This document shows positions 37,647 through 48,575 of a DNA stretch of 64,000 nucleotides, piece by piece (within the stretch, counting starts at the first letter, position 1; each line of letters opens with the position of its first letter). The notes below the pieces were generated by a model that did no database searches, was not told the DNA's origin, and worked only from the letters and a program-made list of their open reading frames with translations. This DNA comes from Camillea tinctor. Its lineage: Eukaryota; Ascomycota; Sordariomycetes; Xylariales; Xylariaceae. Location: NCBI GenBank assembly GCA_022578605.1, contig MU394085.1, positions 124,001 to 188,000 on the forward strand, read 5' to 3'. The position numbers and the translations under genes are program-made.

Positions 37647-37731
37647 AGAAAAAAAAAGAAAAAAAAATAATTTGGGCAAAAAATGGGTAAAAGTGCGTTA
37701 AAAAAAAATACTAAAAAAAAAAAATTTTTTA

Positions 37732-37741
37732 NNNNNNNNNN
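37732..37741. other. Assembly gap (10 N)
   Basis: Ten N characters mark unresolved sequence. Both flanks are homopolymer-like (A, G and C runs), so true length and content here are unknown and the surrounding 200 bases should be treated as low quality. Confidence 0.99.
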
Positions 37742-37796
37742 ACACAAAAAAAACCACTACAACAAAACACCACAAAACACAAAAAACACCCAACCA

Positions 37797-37852
37797 CCCC
37801 CCCCCCCCCCCCCCCCCCCCCCCCGCGCGCCCCCCCCCCCCCCCCCCCCCCC
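37797..37852. repeat. Poly-C run right of the assembly gap
   Basis: Two C homopolymers (about 28 and 23 bases) separated by GCGCG. With the poly-G on the other side of the gap this looks like an inverted or mis-assembled low-complexity site. Confidence 0.9.
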
Positions 37853-39104
37853 AAGACTCAGAGCGTATAAAAAAGTAGTGTGCTCAAGATGGGTATCCGT
37901 GCCTTTAATATAAGTGCTCTGCACAAAAGCTATGTTATTAATCTCCCTAAATCTACCTTAGACACTATAGAGGGGAGACCAGTTAACTTCAACTTCATGA
38001 CGAATAACATGATATTTGCAGCAACTATATAGTCCTAGGTATATTGACTATTTCGCTCCATCCTCGTAGAGATCACCATGAGAATGAGAAATACGTCTAT
38101 AGGACACAATTTAGAGAATAATGACTGGTGCTCATCTGAATCTAAACGAACCAAGTAGAAATCACGAACAACTTAACTGGGCAAATACCTGTATTTCGGT
38201 CTAGCTGGACTGCTATGCGCTTGAAGTTGATAGATATTTCTTTTAAAAACTGCCGGATTCCCCTAGAAAATGCTGGGGAAAGGGAAAGACGCGTCAGCGT
38301 TAGCGCCAAGTCATCCTAATCAATACAAAATAGACGTTGACGTCTCATATTCTCTCGATGATCTTCGCCATCCCCAGGCATATAGCAGGGGACAAATCGA
38401 AAAGATTCCTACCGGGAAGTGGGAGACGATGACCGTACCTTGTTTCCGGAATTCTTGGCGTTGATCGGGACCCGTTCATAGAAGTCACTCAGCCAATCCG
38501 CTGTTGGTGATTGGAAACGCCCGTCTACTTGTATGAAACATGTGAACATTTCCCCTATTTCTCTGAGAGCGTCGTCAACTACAACCTCACTTTGATTAGC
38601 CCCTAGCCAACAGTGTGAGTGAAGCTTAACTGCCAAGGCGGCGTTATTAGTTTCTTTATGTCTCTGCCGACATTATCACGGGGCTACACTCGCCTTGATT
38701 ATCTCTCACTGGTCTTTGATTGGAGGATCATATCCGATAAACAACCCTAGGATTGTTAGATGAAGGGATCTAGCCTCCTTTTAGGATTATGACATACGCA
38801 ATTCTACAATTGATACCACATCTAGGAGCAATAATGGATCTAAATGAGGTGACTGTATGCGTAACACGCTGTCAATATCGGCAGGGCTCGATCTTACAAA
38901 GGGAACAACCTGGTAAACCGCGAGGCTCTGAACTCCAGAGGCAAGTAAGAAGTCGATATAAATTAGCATGTTTCCCCTCCTGACTTCTTGATTAGACAAA
39001 GAAAAGAACATCATCTGCATCCTAGGTTATCGTCTTCCTCTTCTTGACTGTTTCCGCTTAATCCGTTTTAACCCCATCATTCTCAATTCCAAGCTCTCTT
39101 CAAC
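37853..39104. other. Upstream region of the dioxygenase gene
   Basis: AT-rich at first, becoming mixed toward the gene. Short frames at 38409-38636 and 38787-39020 on the minus strand look mildly protein-like but match nothing I know. A TATA-like box at 38957 and a pyrimidine-rich leader near 39030-39100 belong to the dioxygenase gene. Confidence 0.5.
38957..38963 (+). promoter_or_regulatory. TATA-like box of the dioxygenase gene
   Basis: TATAAAT lies about 148 bases before the ATG at 39105 and is followed by a pyrimidine-rich leader, as is common in fungal promoters of regulated genes. Confidence 0.4.
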
Positions 39105-40296
39105 ATGGTGAGCTTTCACTCCATCCTGGCCCCCTTGGCCACTTCTGTGCTGCTTGGTCAGGCACTCGCTCATCCTGGAGAGCAACACACCGCCGAGCAG
39201 ATCAAGCGCGAGATTTCTGCCCAACACCGTGCAAACCACAAGATGGCCCGAGCCTTGGAGAGGTGTGCCAACAACCCTTCCTACGTCGCTCGGAGAGAGC
39301 GTGCGGTCACACGACGCTCAGAGACTGCCAAGTCCCTGAGACAGAAACGAAGCATTGAACACAGTAAGGCCTGATCTTTCATATAGATGCGCGCTAGTCA
39401 TTTTTACTCGTGAGCTAATCTAAACCATAGAGCCGGTCCGCGGCAAGAGAGACGAAGCCGCCCTCGAAAAGTGGATGGCCGTCTCGCACAACCAGACCGC
39501 ACAGGGTTACAACCTCGACACGCCCTACACAGAGCTCTTCAGCGGCAACGCCAGCTGCGCGCTCGTCGAGGAGACGACCATCGGCCCCTACTGGGTCGAA
39601 GGCGAGCTCGTGCGCGCCGACATCACGGAGGACCAAGCCGGAGTGCCCTTGCACCTCGACGTGCAGTTCGTCGACATCTCCGACTGCTCCGCCGTGTCGG
39701 ACATGGTGGTCGACATCTGGCACTGCAACGCGACGGGCGTGTACTCGGGGGTGTCCGCCACGGGGCAAGGCGGGCTGGACTCGACGTTCCTGCGCGGGGC
39801 GCAGATCTCGGACGCGGACGGGGTCGCGCAGTTCGACACGGTGTTCCCGGGGCACTACCAGGGGCGCGCGACGCACATCCACGTGCTGACCACGAAGGAG
39901 GCCACCGTGCTGACGAACCAGACGTACGAGGGCGGCGTGGCCACGCACATCGGGCAGTTCTTCTTCGACCAGGACCTGATCAGCGCGGTGGAGCTCAACG
40001 CGCCCTACTCCGACAACCAGCAGGACCTTACGACCAACGCGGACGACGGCATCGCCGCCGGCGAGGCCACCGATGATTACGATATCTTTATGGACTACGC
40101 GCTGCTGGGCGACTCGGCTGCCGATGGCCTCATGGCCTGGATTGTGGTGGGTGTTGATACGAGCTCCAACCACACGGACTCGGTCCAAGCGGCGGCTCAT
40201 CACTACGCTGACGGCGGTGTTGACACCTCTGATGGTACCCAGCCCGGCCCGCCTCCCGGCGCTAGCGGCGCCCCCTCCGCGATCCCGCGCTTTTAG
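39105..40296 (+). CDS. Secreted intradiol ring-cleavage dioxygenase-like protein
   Basis: Enzymes of this family open catechol-type rings between the two hydroxyls with a non-haem Fe(III). Two exons, 39105-39363 and 39431-40296 (259 + 866 nt), give 375 codons (374 residues). The intron runs GTAAGG to CATAG and the join reads HKPVRGKRDE. Residues 1-22 form a signal peptide ending GQALA before HPGEQ, so the protein is probably extracellular. Dibasic KR sites in residues 80-95 (RQKR, RGKR) could be Kex2 cleavage points, leaving a mature catalytic domain. The likely iron ligands are Y191 (HCNATGVY), Y229 (PGHYQG), H235 and H237 (RATHIHV), the two-Tyr two-His set of the family. Several N-x-S/T sites are present. 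Exon 2 is clearly more GC-rich than its flanks. The substrate (lignin-derived aromatics are a common guess) is not shown by the sequence. Confidence 0.9.
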
Positions 40297-43200
40297 AGCC
40301 CCAGCTGCCTCGAGACTCTGATTCCGTCTTCCCTTGTGAGAGGCTAGTGGCTGTTTAAGTCTAAAAGAGCAGGAACTAACGTAGGTTAGTTGGTTGCTAC
40401 GATTATGACGATACGTTACGGAAGAAAGGGGCAAAACTAGACTATTGGATAAGTTGGTAAATATTTAAAAAAGGAGGGAAGAAAAGTTCCTGACTGTATA
40501 TATGTGTGTGTAAATTCTTATATAACTTATATATATCCAACCTTTTAACTTCGTACTCTTGGAGAGCCAGGGGGGAAGGCCCGCATGCATCAAATGTTTA
40601 TTTCAAGCTGTTTGTGACTACAAATAAATTACCCCTTATTTTGTACCTATGATATAGTCCTAACGGCCGCCGCTGCCATCCAGATCCTCTTTAGGAAAGT
40701 GAGACAGACCTATTTCTAGCATTAAATAAACCACATCACTATATGTTATGCCATAGAGGGAGGTTATGTGAAGAACCATCAGAATCACAGGTATCGATTT
40801 TAGCCAAACCGCCCAAAAGGAAAAGGGGGAGCGATGCTATTCATTAGGCGCCTACCTAAGATCTTCAGCATGTCACCATAGCGTAACTCGTAACAAGGAG
40901 ATGCGAAGGCTTGAACTAGGCCCCTCCCCTTTATTGGCCAAAACTTCCGTCTCGGGCAGCGCCATGTAAGCGATCGGTAGCTCATCCCTCCTTCCTCTAC
41001 CGCATGACGTGGGAGGAGGTATGGACAACTGCCGGAGGGTCCTCCGGGATTGCCCCCCGATTGGTGGCTGTTCTGAAAAAGGAAATAGAACTCCAAAGGA
41101 TGTCACCCCTCCCCGACCTCCCCAGGGCCTCGGGACCCAAACCTGTGGTACCGTTTTGGAGTTGTGCTATTCGACGTAGGACAGATCATCGCGGCTTCGG
41201 GAGAAATCGGGTTGCGTTGATGCGGTTTCCGCGTAGCTTGGATATCGGTTGTTGGAGACGCAAATAGGTTATCGTCCCGGTTGGACGGTTGTTATTAGAA
41301 CGTATTGGGGTTTGAAAACTAGAGTATTTCCTCTCTGAATAGGTTCCCGGTGTTTGCGGACTTTTTGTTTTTGATGTTTAGAAACGTCTGTGGTTAGGTA
41401 GTTGCATTTCAGGTTATATTTCTGAATATCAGGGCTAGGATCTCGATATTAAGTTGTATAGACGAACCATATGGCAGCAAGACCTCAAGGCAATGTTGAA
41501 TGCCATTAACCATTTCCAAAATAGTAATAGAAACTAAGTGAATCCTCATATTAGGAAACTTCAGCCCAATATCAACTTCCTAGGTCTTGATAAAAGTGAG
41601 AACGATAGATTTAATGCTAAATTATCTGTAAAGATTTTTTTACAGGAGCATATAATATCCTCATGGGGACCTTCATGTTTACTACATTACTTGAAATAGA
41701 TATTCCAAACAAAGTGTTCCCAACTAATCAAAATTTCCTATGAGCATCTCTCGAGACCGAGAGACTCCACAACAATACCATGGTGAAAAACACCTTCCCT
41801 CCATGCTTTTACACAACTATCCAGTATGCTGCTGTTGGAACCCCAGCAGGATGCCCTATCTGTTAGAATTCTATTCTCTACCTACAAACAGTTTAACTCT
41901 TTTTTCTACGATCGATAGGAACATGGTGTAATCTTTTTGAATTTTATATGGTAGTACGGTGTCGAAGATTTGTGAATCCCTTAACTGTACAATTAAGACA
42001 AATTGTCATATACCGTTATCATTATAAAATAATGTAGCCTATACCTACATAACCATCCTTAGGTGGTAAAACCTCTGATTAGTTCTATATCTACGGAGTA
42101 ACACCTACGAATTTACCTTGATCCTAAGGCATGCTATATTCTCGGGGAATCGAGTACGAGCCTGCGAGCACTACAGATGCGAGTCTTAGACCAAAGGAAA
42201 TAAACACGACAGCATTTAAAGGAATATCAAATTCATCTAGTACAACGTAAGCTACGATAACGGGACTGAAACATACAAATATGATATTTGCTAATAACCC
42301 TTATGTTTAGTAGGATGCTGTCGATGCTTATCGTGAGAAAGCCAAGACTCGACGGTATCATCTGGTGACGATCTAGGTGAAACAGGACTTACACTCGCGT
42401 GCTTGGCACGAGGCACTTGTAGTAGATGATGCACATACTTCTACAGTACTATCTTATTTTCGATGTGCAACCCAGTGACATTTTCTCACTAAGACATACT
42501 ATCTACTACGTTTCACTATGGAAGTGGCGCTGATGACTCTTCGAGGGATGGAATGGGGGTGGCGGCTTATCTATCTTTGAATTAAGCTATTGGGGAAAAT
42601 ATCTTTCATCATCGCTAATGATGCTGTGTAGAAGCAAGAGTGTTTGTTACATCGAGTTGTGCACTTGGAGGACATGTAACCCCCCGGGCTTTCTCTACGG
42701 TATTAGTTTAGACACTAGCTTGCGTGCTATATGAACATAACGCATTTTACTTCTTCAAGTCCTATCTAGATAGATATTGCGTGCCCTTCAGTTAGACTTG
42801 GACGGTTTTTGAGACGAGCTGACACGGAGCTGCGGAAGCTGCTGGCGTAATTGACCATTGCCCGGTTGCAATGATATCTCAACATCCCCGAATTTTTATT
42901 CTCGTAAGCAATCAAAGTCAAATACTCTACATCCATAAGACCGAATTAGATTGCCAACAAACGTTAAGGCATGTGGTTATCATAATAGGCTGTATAAGCT
43001 TAAGGGGGTCGGCTTTTGCGGAAAAGGAGCCACGGACCCTAGTATACGCGTATCTGTGTGTAATGACTAAAAACGCAGGTCTGTGATTGCATTTGGTTGA
43101 ATAGCACCTACAGGGAAGGAGACTTTGATTTGACCTACGGGTCTAGATGCGAGGACCATACTTGGCGGCGCTAGCCCGAATACCAAAGGTACCTACCTGT

Positions 43201-43680
43201 AGGAAATGATGTTGTAGATTAGTGTAATTGATATTCACGTTCTCAGCTTCATAAAGCTGCTATGTGCAGTCTCATGTCGTAAAGCTGCGGTATACCGTAT
43301 ACTGGTGTAGATTGGTTGGCAAGTGTTTTAGTGTGCCCTCAGTCTAATGACCTAGATACAACATCTTATTTCTTGAGTTTTTTTCTCTTATGCTTTTCTT
43401 TTCTTTTGGGGGATGGAGTGTCGCCGCCTTCTAATTTCCACGTCCGGTCAGTCTTTGGCTAACTGCATAGTGTGCCGGCTATGGAAGGGTAAACCAGAAC
43501 TGGATAGAGTCGGACTCGCTCAGGATGATACACAGTAGTTACGGACTAGATGCGCAAGACGATAGCTGTGTGACTTGAGCGTCTTAGTTTCGTGTTGAGC
43601 CGGTGAAGAAGAATGCATTTAATGTCAAGCTCTAAGGTCAAATCGGAATTTGCGGTATATGATCAGATCAGGTTCAAAGG
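40297..43680. other. Gene-poor region downstream of the dioxygenase gene, first part
   Basis: After the dioxygenase 3' UTR there is a small balanced-GC patch (about 40860-41280) and then a long AT-rich stretch (about 41300-43400) full of stops in all frames. No gene, tRNA or transposon end is recognisable. The AT-rich part may be RIP-mutated repeat DNA; this is inference from composition. Confidence 0.5.
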
Positions 43681-46600
43681 CAAGTAGGTTTCTCACCTCT
43701 CATGCCCGAAGGTCGGGCAGAAGGGATGAATGCAAGTTACAAGCCTGAAGCGCCTTCGATCACGTCGTCAACTCGGCATTGTTGTGGCCAATCCTCGAAG
43801 CTTGGCAGCATTCCTCGAGGGAGGCCGCAGTTGAGTAAAGGCGCTACCATCTTGGCTGCGTATCAAATGATGAAACTTCGTCGTAGTCTGTAATAGGTGA
43901 AAGGGACTGAGAACTGCTTGAACTCGGGGGCTCAAATGAGATCTTGGGGACAACGTTACAAGTGGGCGACCGTCTTTTGCTATGATCATTCTTGGCACGC
44001 CAAGTTGTTTGTCTCTCTCGACGCGCGGTAAATCAAGAGGTACCGAGCGAGCGTGTCTTGTGAAAAGCAAACCCCTCAAATATCAAAGATAATTGTGCCA
44101 CGAATCATCACATTGAATGGGAGGGAGATATGTTGATGATGATGAAGACTTCTGGGCGCCTCTGGGCGTCTAAGGGATGACTTACTCTGCTATATACAAA
44201 TGACGCCCAGGCCGCGTTTACACTAGACCACCGTGACGAGGCACCCAGCCGCTCGAAGCCATTCCGATGCGAGGGTGAAAGCCGCCATGTCGTTTGTTTC
44301 GCATCCAGAGACGCCAAGAACACCAACTCATCTGGCTGTCTTGTGCTTGGTGAGAGCGCCAAGTGCCCGTCGGACCGACACTCACCCTTTTCCTCTCTCT
44401 CTCTCCCAATACCAAGAGATCCAATCTGCGCGCAATCGCCTTGGCAGGGACGGCAGTGGAACTTGGTGCTAGGGCAGGACAAGGAGAGGGCAACGCGAAC
44501 CAGCAAACCTCGCAACAGCTGCCGGTGTAGTGAACAACAGCGACTCCACAGTGCAGGTCAAGAAGCGCCCTCTTGGCCCCCATCACCGCCATCGAGCAGA
44601 TCCGTTTTGATGACTTGTACGGAGTACTCGATACTTATCCCTCCCCCCTCATAGCGGTCTGAGGGGGGAACAAAACGGTACGCAACACGTATTAAGGCAC
44701 GACCTGGCCGCCGGCACAACTGGAAATCCTAGCACAAATGAGGCATTTTTAGGCAGTGTCTTAGAGAAACTTAAAGCTGAGGTGAATGTGTGCTCAAAGT
44801 TCTCTGTCTCTCCTCTATGGCCTCTCACAAGAACCCCCATAATCTTAACTTAGCACGTACAGGACCACCACGAAAGGGATTCCTTACCGTGGCCTAGAGA
44901 CGGTGTAGAGCCTTGTAAATCTGTACCCAGAAATAACATCACAGGGGGAAACGTTTGGGTCTGTTGTGCCATGTCAGCGATCCGGGATCCTGTTGGGGGA
45001 TCAGACTTGGCATGTTTCCGGGGATTATTCCAGCCTCGATAAACTAAGCAGCATGGCACAATGAAGCTTTCTGCGCCGTAAATCGCTACACTAGCCCCCG
45101 TCTTGGCTGACCATGAGTGAGAAGTGCATCACACTCTAGTGAGATGAAGAGCGACTAATAAGAGCGAATCTCAGCACAACCGGCAGCATGTCGCGTGAGC
45201 CAGCCGTGATTGGGAATCAGACCACATCCAAAAATGATGACGGAAGGTCTGCGGAGAGAGTAAGGGGGCACACGACGGTGAGCGGGATGGACTGGGGTAG
45301 ACGTGGGGAAAAAACCCGGAGTAGGATGTCATGTCATGTTGATTTTGGGAAGGGAGGGGGGTTCTTTCGCTCACCGAAGGGCGGTTGATGATGAAAGAAG
45401 GACTGCATCACGATTCTGCAAGCCATAAACAGGGTTTTACACATGCCAGATCCTACCACTCTTGCCAGCGTATGTGTGAGTACTTGATTTCTTCTTAACA
45501 TCTACGTTCTGATTGCCCTCGCTACTCTACGGCTCTATATTCATAACAATGAATTTGTTATGTGCCTAAGCTAACTAACCCCCGTCCTAAGAAAGCTTAT
45601 TCACCGCCACTTCCGCTCGTGCTTGCTGGGAAGCTTACATGTAGGGCTGGGAGATTATGGGGGGGAAGAGGGTTATTAGGGGATCTCGCGTGTTGATATA
45701 GGAATAGAAGGGTGTCGAGAACCTTAATTCTACGTGTATAGCATAACAACCCTTGATTCAGACGAAACTAGTTCAACTAGTTCTGCGAAGATATAGCTGT
45801 GGTGGCTATCTGATCGCCTCGCAGCTAGTTTCATGGCTGCAGTCATCTGCTTCGGCATCGAAAGCACCGGCGAGATGCAGGATGCACTAGCCATTTGGAA
45901 TAGTTCCTTTTCTTCGAAGTGTTCCTTGGCCTTGACTACGATCGTGGCCATGACAACGACCACGACCACGTCGTTATGTGGGCTGGAACTTAATCCCTCA
46001 AGTCTTGATTTCTGGAACTTGGATGCATCGGTGCTGCTGGGCCATCTTATCAGCGGCGATGCTGCGATGATGGCGCCAGGTCTGGACCAGAATAACACTT
46101 TACTTGGTAATTGCCAACTCCCTGAGTTAATCAACTGGGTAGTAGCTATTATTGTGCTTGTTTAGAAAACACTTGCCGATCATCTGTGCACAGCCAAGAG
46201 CCGCAACAGGCTGACTGCTTCGCCAAGCAGAACAATTGCCATACGGCGTTGGACTCTTAGTGATGGGATACCTGCTGCTGCCCATCTAGATAGACATCTG
46301 CATTATTAGGCTTTGGCAAAAAGGAAACACATACACCTATACACACACATAGTCTTTACGTCGTGGGAGCCAAGACGGGCTGACGCATTTGAGCCAGAGG
46401 GGGGAAAGGGAGGTTTCGATGCGTCAAGGAATCAACACTGACTAATGCAGGAGAAGGAAGAGAGACACGGGCCAAAGGACTGCACGACCGAGGTCACGAG
46501 TGATGAAGAGCCTGGAGGGAAGGGGGTCCCTAATTCGTACTGCGTAACCAGGTGCAGTAGCATATATGCTGCTTTGGGATGAGTGCAGGACCAGGTCAGG

Positions 46601-48355
46601 GCAAGCGGCCCAATTATGAGCATCCTCTTGCTAACCTGGGGAGGTCTAGGACGTGGGGGAATTATGCAACACCATCATCCTTGGAATTTACTACTGTTAT
46701 AGCCCAACTGAAGCTCTTCTGCACTACAACATCCCAAGATCCTAGAGGTTCCTTATATGTCACGGGTTTCCATATTCGACAAAGCCGAGACGTGCTCATT
46801 ATGTGATAGGTACGTATTGTGAATTATAAGATTCGTCAAAAAGCGCGAGACAAAGCGAAAGGTGTTCCTTACATTATTGCAGCCCCCTCGCCTGAATCGG
46901 TGCCAGGTCCGTGGTAACGTGGTCAACCCGTGTAATAACAATGTAATAAGACAGCGGCAAATCTGTGCGTCCAGAGCGAGAGCGGCCGACCCGACCGGTG
47001 GAATGGCTGGTTGTCCGGCGTATAAGAAGAAGATACGGCAAGGAGAGAATCCGGCATAATTAACGCACGTACTTCACGCAGGATTCGGCCGTTACCAAAT
47101 CCTATTGGTGCCGATTTCCAACCGTATGTAAGTACTTGTTGTGTGTTGTGCTCACAGCGCGGTGCGGTGCAGTAAGTCTCATATACGCTTATGATGACCC
47201 CTTTTATACCTCCGGTCAAGGAAAAAGTGAAAAAGGAAGGGGGAAGCGCAGGATCTCATAGTATTTATAAACTGATCGGCACTCAGTACACTGGATACCT
47301 CTACACTATCTCTAGTTAGTTTGGTTGCTGACTTTGGGGTCTTTCGAGCACGGGGCCAAAGGGATCTGACGTTGGCGGACCTCGGACATCGCTATCAGAG
47401 TAAGCAATATGTATAGCCTGGCGACGCCTGTCAAACTGCATGGCGAACAATAGCGTAACCTAGGATTTCCCTGCAGGTGAAATACCGTATAAGGAATGAT
47501 TCTTGAAGCTGAAGAGCCAATGAGATTAAACCAGATCTTGCGATCCCAAGTTGCTGCCTCTTGTCTTGCATAGGCGTATCTGCAAGCTGATTTCTCAGGG
47601 TCTCTTAATTTACATGCTAATTCGCCAAGAACACACAGCAGGTAAGATTGTAAATTCCCACGGGAATACCAGAGGCGAATCCATATGCCGTCGTAGCTGT
47701 GCAAGTTGAATATAGGGGTAGCTTCTGGAACAATGAGTATGGCAGCAGTTGTAAATGTCCTTGCAAACGGGAGTCTGTAACAAGGAGAAGGCAATGTTGT
47801 CAATCCTTACGACATTAACAGGGACCTCGTGGTACGAATGATAGGTTGGCAGCTCGCCAGACCATCAAGTAGGTACCATGAAAATGGTAAAAAACTCCTA
47901 GTGGTTCGTCAGAATATGCCGGATCGAGTAACATAACATGATAAGAGAACGCCCAGCGATGCAGATGATTCCTGTCACGCAACAGCATTTTGGTCTGTTG
48001 CCGCCTCGGCCTGATCTACACACTATTTCTGGCTGCACCGTCCGCCCGTGCTGTTAAGCCTCCCGTTGCTTGATGACCGACGAACTCTAGGTCGCAAAGC
48101 CAAGAGGCCAAGACGGGAAGCGTGGGATGATATAACTATTACCTACTATGCTGCATCTAAGAATATCTTGACCAAGCGACCATTTGTTTCGTCGTACAAG
48201 CCATCAGTTACCGAGGTTGTACGCATGATGATCCGCGAGCCTATGTTTACGATTACGGCTAGGTTAGAGACTTAGAACTTACAACGACGATATTCAAACA
48301 TAAGCGCACGGATGGATATTCTGGAGTAGGTTAGGTTTCTAGATTATCGAAAACT

Positions 48356-48387
48356 TACACACATACACACACACACGCACATACACA
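48356..48387. repeat. CA microsatellite
   Basis: Imperfect ACAC/ACAT units over about 32 bases. Confidence 0.85.
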
Positions 48388-48545
48388 GTTGAAAGTGAAG
48401 AAACGATACGTACCCCTGACTTGGTTCTTATTATCTCTGTCGAATAGTCTGTTAGTCACGGCATTAATAATAAGCGTGGGTGATCCCCTCGTCTACTACT
48501 AGGAATGAGGGTTATCTGTAGTCCCAGTCCCTGTTGTCGAAGAAG

Positions 48546-48575
48546 ACTAGTTGGACTAATTACTAGTTGGACTAA
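48546..48575. repeat. Tandem 14-base direct repeat
   Basis: ACTAGTTGGACTAA occurs at 48546-48559 and again at 48562-48575, exact, with two bases between. Confidence 0.9.

Noticed and set aside
39415..40434. 339-codon open frame on the minus strand
   Set aside because: Antisense to the GC-rich dioxygenase exon 2; the composition (Arg/Val/Gly-rich) is typical of a GC shadow and it has no family motif.
45730..46165. Overlapping frames on both strands (134 and 110 codons)
   Set aside because: Neither shows a family motif; runs of Val or Thr come from a GTC/GAC-type triplet stretch.
47312..47803. 163-codon minus-strand frame
   Set aside because: Varied composition but no motif, no plausible promoter or splice partners, and it lies in a region with similar chance frames on both strands.
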